38,571 bases of DNA from Thermoplasmata archaeon (GCA_021826685.1 JAKAYT010000010.1:1-38571), one strand, 5' to 3'; counted from the stretch's first letter, positions 8,724 to 17,283 are shown. Numbers and translations: made by a program. The notes: a model not told the origin generated them from the letters alone.

Positions 8724-9659
8724 GTGCCGCCCTGGGCCAACGGTATGGCACGCCCACCCGACGAGGACACGCCGATGGCTCTTCCGATGGTCGGCGGCAC
8801 GAGACCCCGACCCTTGCGAGACGATGGAGGGTTCTCGATCGGTAAGCTCGACCGTTCGCGGATCCGTTCGGTCCTCGCCGTCCTTTCGGGAAAGGGTGGT
8901 GTCGGCAAGACGTTCGTAGCGGCCCTGCTCGCCTCGGAGTTCCACCGGGGCGGGGCATCGGTGGGCGTGCTCGACGCGGACATCACGGGTCCGTCGATGG
9001 CCCGGGTCTTCGGGGTCGCCAGCGTCCCCCATCTGACTCCCGACGAAAAGAAGATCGAGCCGATGCGCTCGGCCGGTGGCGTCTACGTGATGTCGATGGC
9101 TTCGGTCACGGCATCGACTCAGATCCCCTTGATCTGGCGCGGGCCGATGATCAACGGTGCGATTCGCGGGCTCTTCAAGGACACCGCATGGCCGGACCTC
9201 GACTACCTCGTGGTCGATCTCCCGCCGGGAACGAGCGATGCTCCGATGACCGTCTTCCAATCCTTCGAACCGGACGGGGTCGTCATCGTAACCGCGCCCA
9301 CCGAGCTTTCCGCAGAGGTCGTCGGTAAGGCGTCGGCGATGGCCAAAACGTTCTCCGCGCCGATACTGGGGCTCGTCGAGAACATGGCGTATCTCACCTG
9401 CCCGCACGGGGACCGGATCGATTTGTTCGGACCGTCGCGCGGCCCGGAGTTCGCCACACGCATGGGAATCCCCTTCCTTGGGAGCATCCCGATCCTACCG
9501 GGGCTCCCGGCGCTCGCGGACTCCGGTCGAGTCGAAGAGGTGCGCTCCTCCGAAGCCTCTCTGATCGCGAGCCGCATCCGAATGCTGCTGGATCGCGTGC
9601 GGGCCGCACGAGACCGAGCCGGCGACTCTGGGCACGCGACTCCCTGGTCGGAGGCGTGA
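8724..9659 (+). CDS. Mrp/NBP35-family P-loop ATPase (ApbC-like Fe-S cluster carrier)
   Basis: VLAVLSGKGGVGKTFVAALLASEF...VGVLDADITGPSMARVFG...DYLVVDLPPGTSDAPMTVFQ; deviant Walker A and Mrp motifs. Confidence 0.92.
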   Translation: MPPWANGMARPPDEDTPMALPMVGGTRPRPLRDDGGFSIGKLDRSRIRSVLAVLSGKGGVGKTFVAALLASEFHRGGASVGVLDADITGPSMARVFGVASVPHLTPDEKKIEPMRSAGGVYVMSMASVTASTQIPLIWRGPMINGAIRGLFKDTAWPDLDYLVVDLPPGTSDAPMTVFQSFEPDGVVIVTAPTELSAEVVGKASAMAKTFSAPILGLVENMAYLTCPHGDRIDLFGPSRGPEFATRMGIPFLGSIPILPGLPALADSGRVEEVRSSEASLIASRIRMLLDRVRAARDRAGDSGHATPWSEA

Positions 9660-9663
9660 GCGG

Positions 9664-9903
9664 GTGGGCGCTCCCGGTTCTCTGACCCCGAGCGTCACCG
9701 TCCTCCGGCGCGACGGGGACCCCTTCGAAGCCGAGCGGTTCGAGGACGGTGGGACCGTGGATGATCCGCGGCACGTCGCGATCCTCCACAAGCTGTTCTA
9801 CGATAGTACCGTCGACCTGGGGAGCCTCGTGCGCATCGACGGGCGGGTCTACATCTGCACCCGTGCAGGGTGGAGGGCCGTCACGGACGCCTCGGAGCGC
9901 TGA
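9664..9903 (+). CDS. Uncharacterised 79-aa protein
   Basis: GTG start, fits tightly between mrp-like gene and dsrE-like gene (TGATG overlap); no recognised domain. Confidence 0.55.
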   Translation: MGAPGSLTPSVTVLRRDGDPFEAERFEDGGTVDDPRHVAILHKLFYDSTVDLGSLVRIDGRVYICTRAGWRAVTDASER

Positions 9904-10259
9904 TGGGTCACCTTGGGATCCTTCTCTTCGCGTCGCCCGTCCAGCATCGGATGCCCGAGATCGCGCTGAATCTCGCGGAAGCCGCCGGACGCCAAGGCCA
10001 TCGGGTAACCGTGTTCTTTCTCGGGGATGCGGTCTACTGCACGGGCCGGGCGCTAGCGCTCACGGATCCCGAGGGGGTCGCTCATCGGTTCTCGCAACTC
10101 TCCTCGTCGGCCTCGTTGGTCAACTGCAGTACGTGCGCTCGATTCCGCGGCTTGGGAGACGACGCGCTGATTGGAAATGCGCGAAACGGGACCCTCGAAG
10201 ACTTGGTCGAGCTGTTCGCCGGGGCGGACCGCTTCCTCGCGCTCACGGAGGAAACGTGA
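9903..10259 (+). CDS. DsrE-like sulfurtransferase subunit (DsrEFH/TusBCD-like trio, first member)
   Basis: MGHLGILLFASPVQHRMPEIALNLAEAAGRQGHRVTVFFLGDAVYC...VNCSTCARFRGLGDDALIGNARNGTLEDLVELFAGADRFLAL; DsrE fold with CSTC cysteines. Confidence 0.8.
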   Translation: MGHLGILLFASPVQHRMPEIALNLAEAAGRQGHRVTVFFLGDAVYCTGRALALTDPEGVAHRFSQLSSSASLVNCSTCARFRGLGDDALIGNARNGTLEDLVELFAGADRFLALTEET

Positions 10260-10618
10260 CCCTCGCCCCGATACTTCTCTGGATACGGCGGCCTCCGTAC
10301 ACGACGGCCCACTTCGCCGAGGCGGTGCGCATCGCGGGTATGGCCGCCGCGCTCGACCAGCCCGTACGATTTCTCTTCATCGCCGAGGGAGTGCGCGTGC
10401 TCGCGCGCGGTCAGGCGGGCTACCGACTTGGCCCCCCCGTGCAGCGGATGCTGCAGGAAGTCGTGTCCGAGGACCGGCCGGCCCTTGTGCACGCCCCCTC
10501 GCTCCACCACCGGGGAATCGCCCGCGACGACCTCGTGGAGGGCGTTGCGGTACGTCTGATCGAAGACGACGAGGCCGCGCGGTCGCTCGTTGAGGCGGGA
10601 AGGACGGTGACGATGTGA
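10256..10618 (+). CDS. DsrF-like protein (DsrE/F family), lacking cysteine
   Basis: GTG start overlapping upstream stop; VTLAPILLWIRRPPYTTAHFAEAVRIAGMAAALDQPVRFLFIAEGVRVLARGQAG...; position and length as DsrF. Confidence 0.68.
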   Translation: MTLAPILLWIRRPPYTTAHFAEAVRIAGMAAALDQPVRFLFIAEGVRVLARGQAGYRLGPPVQRMLQEVVSEDRPALVHAPSLHHRGIARDDLVEGVAVRLIEDDEAARSLVEAGRTVTM

Positions 10619-10941
10619 CCGGACCCCGGGGAGAACCGCGTTCTTGGGTCCTCGTGCGCCAGGGTCCGCTCGCGTCGGAAGAGCGAGCGGTTCTCGCCTC
10701 CCTACGACTCGCCGCCGAGGCAGACCACCACGACCTCGTCACGGTCCTGCTCGGCACGGCGAGCTACGATGCAGAATCGTCCGACCCCGCGGTCGCTCGG
10801 AGCGGTGAGGAATGGGTCCTCGAAGACGACGCGAACGGGCGAGGGATCCGCCGCTCGACCGGCCGCCCGGGCCGCACGGTCTCGTACGATGAGCTCGTAG
10901 AAGCGATCATGACCGCGGAGCGGGTGATTCAGCTACCATGA
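10615..10941 (+). CDS. DsrH/TusB-like small protein, lacking cysteine
   Basis: GTG start overlapping upstream gene; about 108 aa; third member of a translationally coupled trio; assignment mostly by position. Confidence 0.5.
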   Translation: MTGPRGEPRSWVLVRQGPLASEERAVLASLRLAAEADHHDLVTVLLGTASYDAESSDPAVARSGEEWVLEDDANGRGIRRSTGRPGRTVSYDELVEAIMTAERVIQLP

Positions 10942-11639
10942 ACGGGGACCGTCCGGGAGTCTTCCTGCCGCTTCCCATGCACTCTGGCGATCCTGCTGCC
11001 CCGGGAGACCGGGCTCCGACCCGCTCTCCCGTGAAGATCCGCGTTGTCTACGTGCTCTACCGGGATCCAAACCCGCTCGAGTTCCCCGACCGACCCGAAA
11101 AGCTGGCCGGACCGCTCTTCCACGCGGCCGGGGTCCTCCTGCGCGAGGACGATGAGTTCCTCGCCCTCGGCGAGATCGCGTTCGCGGAGGAGAACCGTCC
11201 CCTCGCCCAGCGCTACGGAGCGGACCTCTTCCCGGCGTATCGCAACGTCCTAACGATACCGAAAGCGGCCATCATCGTACGATGGGACTTCTCGGAGCCG
11301 TCCGAGGACCGGGGGCCGCCTTCGCCCGACCGGGACTTGATATTGGACAAACGTAAAGCCGAAATAGCCCAGCCGCCTCTCCCCATGCGGGAGAGTCGCA
11401 CGGTGACCGAACAGAACGAACATACCCTCCTCGATGCGCGGGGCCTTTTCTGTCCGATGCCGATCCTCAAGGCGAGCGCGATGATCGAGACGCTGCAACC
11501 CGGGGAGCGACTCGAAGTCCTTGCCGATGACCCTGCGGCTCCTTCGGACTTCGAGGCGTTCTCGAAGCGCACCGGCCATCCGCTGCGAGAGCACAGCGAG
11601 GACTCCGGAACGTATCGATTCGTGCTGGAACACAAGTAG
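10938..11639 (+). CDS. tusA: TusA-type sulfur carrier at C-terminus, with an uncharacterised N-terminal region (fusion, or a shorter tusA starting near GTG 11402)
   Basis: C-terminus LLDARGLFCPMPILKASAMIETLQPGERLEVLADDPAAPSDFEAFSKRTGHPLREHSEDSGTYRFVL with CPxP motif; open reading frame continues uninterrupted from 10938. Confidence 0.85.
   Translation: MNGDRPGVFLPLPMHSGDPAAPGDRAPTRSPVKIRVVYVLYRDPNPLEFPDRPEKLAGPLFHAAGVLLREDDEFLALGEIAFAEENRPLAQRYGADLFPAYRNVLTIPKAAIIVRWDFSEPSEDRGPPSPDRDLILDKRKAEIAQPPLPMRESRTVTEQNEHTLLDARGLFCPMPILKASAMIETLQPGERLEVLADDPAAPSDFEAFSKRTGHPLREHSEDSGTYRFVLEHK
11342..11354 (+). promoter_or_regulatory. Second copy of ATTGGACAAACGT, upstream of the TusA domain coding region
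   Basis: Exact 13-mer match; lies within the open frame upstream of the CPxP domain. Confidence 0.35.
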
Positions 11640-11662
11640 AGTAGGAGGAACAAAACAGAACC

Positions 11663-12118
11663 ATGACGGCGGGAGCAGTGGCGGGACGAGCGACAGAAAC
11701 AGTAGAACGGGCGAAGCAGGAGGGGAAGAAGTCCCTGATCCTCGTGGTGTCGAAGGGAGGGGCGGACATGGCCTATCCGTCCTTGATCCTCGCGACCACC
11801 GCGCGGGCCCTCGGGATGGATGCCCACATGTACTTCACGTTCTGGGGAATGCAACTCCTGACCCCTGAGGGTCGGAAGAAGTCGATGGACGTCTTCCCTC
11901 CGGAGATGCAGAAGGCGATCGCGGCAAAGTTCCCGACCGTCGAGCAATTCATGCAGCAAGCGAAGCAGGCGGGCGTCCACATCCACGCTTGCTCTCCGAC
12001 CATGGACATGTTCGGAATGACGAAGCAGAGCCTCGTGAACGAGGTCGACGACGTCATCGGTGCCAGCACGTATCTCGAGCTCGCGTCGAGGCCCGACGCG
12101 GTCACGCTCTTCATCTAG
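11663..12118 (+). CDS. DsrE-family protein, DsrE2/DsrE3-like
   Basis: KSLILVVSKGGADMAYPSLILATTARALGMDAHMYFTFWGMQLL...GVHIHACSPTMDMFGMTKQSLVNEVDDVIGASTYLELA; single ACSPTMDMFG cysteine typical of DsrE2/E3. Confidence 0.87.
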   Translation: MTAGAVAGRATETVERAKQEGKKSLILVVSKGGADMAYPSLILATTARALGMDAHMYFTFWGMQLLTPEGRKKSMDVFPPEMQKAIAAKFPTVEQFMQQAKQAGVHIHACSPTMDMFGMTKQSLVNEVDDVIGASTYLELASRPDAVTLFI

Positions 12119-12141
12119 AGCGCGAGCCGGGGAAGGGGTCG

Positions 12142-12573
12142 ATGTCTTCCCCCTCGACTTCTTCCCCCGAACAGATGGCCATTGTCCTCACGGAGAGCGC
12201 TACCGACAAGCTCCTTCCCTTCGCGACGCTCGTGAGCGGGGCGATAGCGATGGGGTTCCGCGTGGACGTCTTCGCGAGCTACTGGGGGTTGAGCGCCTTT
12301 CGTAAGGGGCCGTCCGCCCCGGTAGTGAGCCCAGGGCATGGCGAGCTCGGCGCGCGCCTGGAGCGGTCGTTGACCACGCCGAAGGCCCCCTCTTGGAGAG
12401 GGATCCTGGAGATGGCGAAGTCGCTCGGCGAGCTTCACATTTATGCGTGCTCTCAGTCGATGGAGATTCTCGGATTCCAGAAGGAGGAGCTCGATCCTCT
12501 GGTCGAAAGCGTCACCGGGGTGGCAACGTTCATCGACACCACCCGGTCCGCACAAATTACCTACTTCATATGA
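12142..12573 (+). CDS. Second DsrE-family protein, DsrE3-like paralogue
   Basis: MAIVLTESATDKLLPFATLVSGAIAMGFRVDVFASYWGLSAF...LHIYACSQSMEILGFQKEELDPLVESVTGVATFID; paralogous to the preceding gene. Confidence 0.84.
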   Translation: MSSPSTSSPEQMAIVLTESATDKLLPFATLVSGAIAMGFRVDVFASYWGLSAFRKGPSAPVVSPGHGELGARLERSLTTPKAPSWRGILEMAKSLGELHIYACSQSMEILGFQKEELDPLVESVTGVATFIDTTRSAQITYFI

Positions 12574-12842
12574 CCGGATCCGATGGGCCCCCAACGACGC
12601 CGACCGCCCCGCCTACCCGGATGGTGGTCGATGCCCGAGGGAGCTGGTGTCCGGGCCCTCTGATGGAACTCGTCCGAGTGATCAAAGAGGAGCCCGTCGG
12701 TACTGAATTCGAACTCCTGTCGAGCGACGAGGGGTCCCGAAAAGACATTCCGATCTGGCTCAACAAAGCCGGCCACCAGTTGGTCGAGCTCCGGCCGGAT
12801 TCTGGGTTCGACCGGTTCATTGTCCGCAAAACGCATGAGTGA
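12570..12842 (+). CDS. tusA: TusA-like sulfur carrier (CPGP type)
   Basis: VVDARGSWCPGPLMELVRVIKEEPVGTEFELLSSDEGSRKDIPIWLNKAGHQLVEL; CPxP motif; ATGA overlap with upstream gene. Confidence 0.9.
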   Translation: MTGSDGPPTTPTAPPTRMVVDARGSWCPGPLMELVRVIKEEPVGTEFELLSSDEGSRKDIPIWLNKAGHQLVELRPDSGFDRFIVRKTHE

Positions 12843-12859
12843 GGAGCGGGAGGAAAACG

Positions 12860-14008
12860 ATGGCAAAACGAGTGGTGATCTTGGGAGGAGGAATCGGCGG
12901 AACTACGGTGGCGAACCGAATTCGCAAGGCGCTCGAGGGCGAGGTCGCAACGGGCCAAGTCCAGCTCGCGCTGATCGACCGGGAGGGGATCCATGCGTAT
13001 CAGCCGGGATACCTCATGGTCGTTTTCGACAAGATGCGGCCGGAAGAAGTCCGACGCGAGGAGGCACGTCTCCTCCACCGATCTATTCAGCTGATCAAGG
13101 GTGAGGTCGAGAAGATCGACTCCCCCGCGAACAAGATCCTGCTCAAGGGCGGTACGGAGGTCGCGTACGACATCCTCGTGGTCGCGAGCGGTTCGGTCAT
13201 CCATCCCGAGCTCATCCCGGGTTTCATCGAGGGAGCGCACAGCTTCTACGATCTCGAGAATGCTCAGAAGCTGCGCACGGCGCTTCACGGCTTCACGGGA
13301 GGGAAGATCGTCGTCTCGGTTGCGGGCATGCCCTACAAGTGCCCGGTCGCTCCGCTGGAGGTCACGTTCCTGCTCGACGACTACCTTCGAACGCAGGGAA
13401 TTCGGGACAAGACCGAGATTCACTATACCTACCCCATCCCGAAGGTCTTTGGGATCGACACGGTCGCGCAGCCGATGCAGCGCCTCATGAGCGAGCGCGG
13501 CATCCAGATCCACGTCCCGTTCAACGTCGACAAGATTGACCCTGCGGGGAAGACGATCAAGGGCGTCGAGGGGGACGTGCTGCCCTACGATCTGCTCATT
13601 GCCATACCCCCGCACCGCGGGGCCGACTTCGTCGGGGCGTCGGGGCTCGGCGATAAGGGCAACTGGATCCCGACCGACCGCTACCTGCTGCGGGCCGAAG
13701 GCAAGCAGAACATCTTCGTCCTCGGGGATGCGACCAACATCCCGATCTCCAAGGCCGGCTCGACGGCGGACTACGAGGCCGAGACCGTGACGCAGAACGT
13801 TGCGGCCCTGGCCCGCGGCGAAGCCCCGACGTCCCGCTACGAGGGGCGGGTCTATTGCTGGATCCTGACCGGGCTCGCACAGGCGACGTACATCAAATTC
13901 GACTATCTCCACCCCCCGCACCCTCCGACCCCCTCGTTCGCGCACTACTGGAACAAAGTGATCTACAACCGTACGTACTGGGACCTCACCGCCCGGGCGC
14001 TGTTCTAG
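12860..14008 (+). CDS. sqr: Sulfide:quinone oxidoreductase-like FAD flavoprotein
   Basis: MAKRVVILGGGIGGTTVANRIRK...HAYQPGYLMVVF...YDILVVASGSVIHPELIPGF...VAGMPYKCPVAPLEVTFLLDDYLRTQGIRDKTEIHYTYPIPKVFGI...ENIFVLGDATNIPISKAGSTADYEAE; SQR/FCSD family; downstream DUF1641. Confidence 0.85.
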   Translation: MAKRVVILGGGIGGTTVANRIRKALEGEVATGQVQLALIDREGIHAYQPGYLMVVFDKMRPEEVRREEARLLHRSIQLIKGEVEKIDSPANKILLKGGTEVAYDILVVASGSVIHPELIPGFIEGAHSFYDLENAQKLRTALHGFTGGKIVVSVAGMPYKCPVAPLEVTFLLDDYLRTQGIRDKTEIHYTYPIPKVFGIDTVAQPMQRLMSERGIQIHVPFNVDKIDPAGKTIKGVEGDVLPYDLLIAIPPHRGADFVGASGLGDKGNWIPTDRYLLRAEGKQNIFVLGDATNIPISKAGSTADYEAETVTQNVAALARGEAPTSRYEGRVYCWILTGLAQATYIKFDYLHPPHPPTPSFAHYWNKVIYNRTYWDLTARALF

Positions 14009-14018
14009 GAGGAACATC

Positions 14019-14717
14019 ATGCCGGCGTCCCCCCCCTCCGCGCCGCCTTCGGCGGCCTCGCCCCCGACGCCCTCCACCGCCGACTCGCTCGCCGCGCTCC
14101 AGACTCTCGGAGAGCGCCTCGCGCGCTGGCAATCCGACGGAACGCTTGAGAGGCTCTTTTCGCTCGCCGAAGGCGCGGTCGGGATTTCGGACGCGGTCAC
14201 GGACCGTATGCTTGAGTCCGCGGGCACGACCCTCGTCGGAGCCCTGTCTCTACTCGACTGGATCTCCCAGGACGAGCGGCGGCGGGACGCGGTGCTGTTC
14301 CTCATAGACCGGCTCGCCGAGTGGAAGGAGACGGGAGCTCTGGACACCATCGTCACGCTCGCCGAAGGCGCGGTCGGCGTCGCCCAGGCGACCACCGATC
14401 AGATGGTCGCCCACGCCGGCGCTTCCGCGGTCGGCTGGATACAGTTCGTCGAGTCGCTGCCTCCCAAGGAGGAGATCGAGCCCTTGGTCCGCGCCGCCGT
14501 GCGCGCCGGCCCGGTCCTCGGAACCCTGGCCGAGTCCACTTCGGGACTCGGCGACCCGGCCGCGCGGGAGAAGGCGCTCGCCGAGGTCCCGAACATCTCG
14601 GGGGTATTCGCCCTCGGTCGTGCCCTGCGGGACCCGGAGACGCAGCGCGGGCTTCAGGCGATCCTGCTCCTCCTGAAGCAGCTGGGCCGGTCGTGGGGCG
14701 CCGCTCCACCGCGCTAG
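14019..14717 (+). CDS. DUF1641-like protein associated with SQR, containing an internal duplication
   Basis: Repeated units LFSLAEGAVGISDAVTDRM and IVTLAEGAVGVAQATTDQM; NISGVFALGRALRDPETQRGLQAILLLLKQLG C-terminus typical of DUF1641. Confidence 0.78.
   Translation: MPASPPSAPPSAASPPTPSTADSLAALQTLGERLARWQSDGTLERLFSLAEGAVGISDAVTDRMLESAGTTLVGALSLLDWISQDERRRDAVLFLIDRLAEWKETGALDTIVTLAEGAVGVAQATTDQMVAHAGASAVGWIQFVESLPPKEEIEPLVRAAVRAGPVLGTLAESTSGLGDPAAREKALAEVPNISGVFALGRALRDPETQRGLQAILLLLKQLGRSWGAAPPR
14161..14377. repeat. 22-bp identical direct repeat cgctcgccgaaggcgcggtcgg at 14161-14182 and 14356-14377
   Basis: Direct reading; offset 195 nt = 65 codons, in frame within the DUF1641-like gene. Confidence 0.85.
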
Positions 14718-14721
14718 GGCG

Positions 14722-15108
14722 ATGGCCCCAGTTTCATTTCCTCCATCGGGCGATCGGCCTCCCGCGTGCCGCATCGGCCCGGACCTTTGGTACCGGCGCG
14801 AACCGGATGGAACGTACGTCATCGGGCTCACCGAGGAGGCCCAACGGCGGGCGGGGCGCCTCGCGCAGTACCGGGGACCCGAGCCGGGCCGTACGTACCT
14901 GCGCGACGAGACCGTGGCCTCGATGGAGTCGGAGAAGTGGGTCGGTCACTTGGCGCTCCCCGTAGATGGAACGGTCGTGGAGACCAACCCGGTGGTGGAA
15001 ACCGACCCGGGGACCATCAACCGCGACCCCTACGGCACGGGCTGGCTCTACCGAGTGCGACCGCGCACCCCGGGACTGCTCGAAGCGGGGACCGAGGGCA
15101 CCGGGTGA
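14722..15108 (+). CDS. lbpA: Lipoyl-carrier protein, GcvH-like / LbpA
   Basis: YVIGLTEEAQRRAG...ETVASMESEKWVGHLALPVDGTVVETNPVVETDPGTINRDPYGTGWLYRVRP; ESEKW lipoylation site and GcvH-like fold, next to lipoate ligase. Confidence 0.87.
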   Translation: MAPVSFPPSGDRPPACRIGPDLWYRREPDGTYVIGLTEEAQRRAGRLAQYRGPEPGRTYLRDETVASMESEKWVGHLALPVDGTVVETNPVVETDPGTINRDPYGTGWLYRVRPRTPGLLEAGTEGTG

Positions 15109-16142
15109 GCGGGCCGGTCCCGGACGGATCGTCGCCCTTCCGTCCCGAACTTCCCGTCTGGCGCAGGATCGACCTCGGTCGTTGCTCGCCGCTGAGAGCC
15201 CAGACGTTCGTCGAAAGCGTCGCTCAGTTCGTCGGGGCCGGCGAGGTGCCCAACACCCTGTTGTTCGCCCGGCCGGATTCCCCGTACGTCTCCTTGGGAT
15301 TCCATCAGTCCTTCGCCGAGGAGGTCGACCCGCAGTTCGTTGCCCGTCGCCGGATCCCGGTGATCCGACGGGTCGAGGGAGGGGGAACGACCTGGCTCGA
15401 CTCGGACCAGTGGTTCTACCAGCTCGTGTACCGCGACGAAGGGGCCGGAGGGCCCGGGGACCTCGCTCGCTTCTTGCGTCCCGTCGCCGAGGCGGCGAGG
15501 GGGCTAGGGCTGACTCTTACGGTGCGTCCACCGAGCGATCTGGTCGTAGGAGAGCGGAAGATTTCGGGCAACGCGGGCGGCGACTGGGACGGTGCCCACA
15601 TCCTCGTTGGAGGGATCCTGGGTCGGGCGGACCGGCAGAACATGGCGGACCTATTACGACTCCCGCATCCCGGAATCCGTCCGATCGTGCGTGCCGAACT
15701 CGCGCGATGGGTCACCTCCTGGGTCGACGAGACCGGACATCTCCCCGAATGGACGGCGTTCGCCGACGCGGTCACGACGGCGTTCGGCGCGGCGGGCCTC
15801 TTTGGCACGCGCTCCGCCGATCCGTCCGAGGCCGAGGAGGCGCACTTCCGCCGGGAAACGGTGGCCCGCCACCAAGCGACGACATGGCGCGAGCTCCCCC
15901 CACTACCGCGAACGGCGAGCTCCGTGGAGCGGCGACTGCGGGTGGCCGGCCCGCACGGGATCCTCGTTCTTGCAGGACCGGGGTCGGAGGAGCGCCGTAT
16001 CGCGATCGTGGACGGCGCCGTGGTACGCGCCGGTTACGCGCTCGGCCCGTCACTCGAAGCGGTCGCTCGGCCCCTTCCCCGGGAGTCTTCCGAGCTCGCG
16101 GAGCTGGCGACGGCCGTGCGCTCGATCACGGGGTTCGACTAG
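15105..16142 (+). CDS. Lipoate-protein ligase (LplA-like, sulfur-oxidation-linked)
   Basis: GTG start overlapping lbpA stop; RIPVIRRVEGGGTTWLDSDQWFYQLVYR...GERKISGNAGGDWDGAHILVGGIL; LplA motifs RR..GGG and RKISG with C-terminal accessory domain. Confidence 0.85.
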   Translation: MSGPVPDGSSPFRPELPVWRRIDLGRCSPLRAQTFVESVAQFVGAGEVPNTLLFARPDSPYVSLGFHQSFAEEVDPQFVARRRIPVIRRVEGGGTTWLDSDQWFYQLVYRDEGAGGPGDLARFLRPVAEAARGLGLTLTVRPPSDLVVGERKISGNAGGDWDGAHILVGGILGRADRQNMADLLRLPHPGIRPIVRAELARWVTSWVDETGHLPEWTAFADAVTTAFGAAGLFGTRSADPSEAEEAHFRRETVARHQATTWRELPPLPRTASSVERRLRVAGPHGILVLAGPGSEERRIAIVDGAVVRAGYALGPSLEAVARPLPRESSELAELATAVRSITGFD

Positions 16143-17262
16143 CGGTCGTAGGCGCGAGCTCTGCGGCGGCCAGGATCGAAGCTGCGAGGTCGGCGGCCGT
16201 CGCACCGACCAGCTCGACGCGGTTCTGGCTGAGCCAGCCCGCGACGGACTCCCGGAGCGAATGCTCATCGAGGATCTGGTCCGCGAGGCTTCGTTCGAGG
16301 TCCGCGAGCGGCGCGTCAAACGGCATCGTGAAGAAGTCGCCCGAGATCTCGACCTCCTTCACCCGGCCGCCGCCGTGCAAGAGCGTGATGCGAACAAGCT
16401 TTGCGGCCTTGCGATCGTACCGGGCGAGGAAGGTGTCGTGCGCGATCTTGAGTGCCCGTCCCTCGTACGGGGCGCCCGACAGGCCCGGGTGGGAGCGATC
16501 CTTCCGGTACGTCCAGTCGTCCCGGGTTCGTGAGATTTTGAGCTCGGCCAGGGACTCCGCCTCCTCCGCGGTCAGCGCGCCGGGTACCCACGAGACCCCC
16601 AGCGATCGCGCGAACTCCTCTCGCAGGGTTTGAGCGACGAACCCCCGCTCGGGAAGGCGACCGGTCTCGGCGCGGATCGATGTGAGCCACTGGGACATCC
16701 CGCTCGCGAGCTTCCCGCGGAATTTCTCGTCCGGGACCCGTAAGACCCGGCTCATCGCGGGGACGTCGAGGTCGAGCAAGAGGTCCCCCACCAGTATCCA
16801 CGACCCGTGCAGTTGCATGGCCCCGTTCGCGCTCAGCTTCCGGCCGCGGGAGGTGAGGTCGTTGATGCCGGCTCGCTCCGCGGCGACACCGAGCCTACGT
16901 AGCGCGGCCGCGACGGGCGCGAGGTGCCGCTCGTAGAAGGCGGCAACCCCCCCGTCGGTGCCCGGAGCGCCGGGCGGGAGCACGAGCATGTAGTCGAGCT
17001 CCCACGGGCCGTCGAGAATCGCCCCCCCGCCGACGGCCCGACGGACGACCGGGATCCCTTGGGCGCGGCAGTAGGCGAGGTCGAGCTCCCGCTCGGCCTC
17101 CTGATGGTAGCCGACGTTCGCGAACGGACGTTCCGGGTAGAGGACGAGAGCCGTCGGGGGCGAACGGCCGGCGGCAACGGGCCGAGCGAGGGCGACGAAC
17201 ACGTTGACCATCGTGGCGCCGTCGACCGCTCCGAGGTCGAGCCAGCGCCACGCCGCGCTCAC
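16126..17262 (-). CDS. Second lipoate-protein ligase with C-terminal accessory domain
   Basis: GIPVVRRAVGGGAILDGPWELDYMLVLPP...SRGRKLSANGAMQLHGSWILVGDLLLDLDVPAMSRVLRVPDEKFRGKLASGM...; C-terminal ...ISGDFFTMPFDAPLADLERSLADQ; LplA+LplB-like layout. Confidence 0.88.
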   Translation of the reverse strand: MSAAWRWLDLGAVDGATMVNVFVALARPVAAGRSPPTALVLYPERPFANVGYHQEAERELDLAYCRAQGIPVVRRAVGGGAILDGPWELDYMLVLPPGAPGTDGGVAAFYERHLAPVAAALRRLGVAAERAGINDLTSRGRKLSANGAMQLHGSWILVGDLLLDLDVPAMSRVLRVPDEKFRGKLASGMSQWLTSIRAETGRLPERGFVAQTLREEFARSLGVSWVPGALTAEEAESLAELKISRTRDDWTYRKDRSHPGLSGAPYEGRALKIAHDTFLARYDRKAAKLVRITLLHGGGRVKEVEISGDFFTMPFDAPLADLERSLADQILDEHSLRESVAGWLSQNRVELVGATAADLAASILAAAELAPTTASRTP

Positions 17263-17283
17263 CGTCCCCTCGGTTTCGAATCG

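Noticed and set aside
14966-16633. 555-aa plus-strand ORF
   Set aside because: Overlaps lbpA and both lipoate ligases in an alternative frame; Arg/Ser/Pro-rich shadow ORF.
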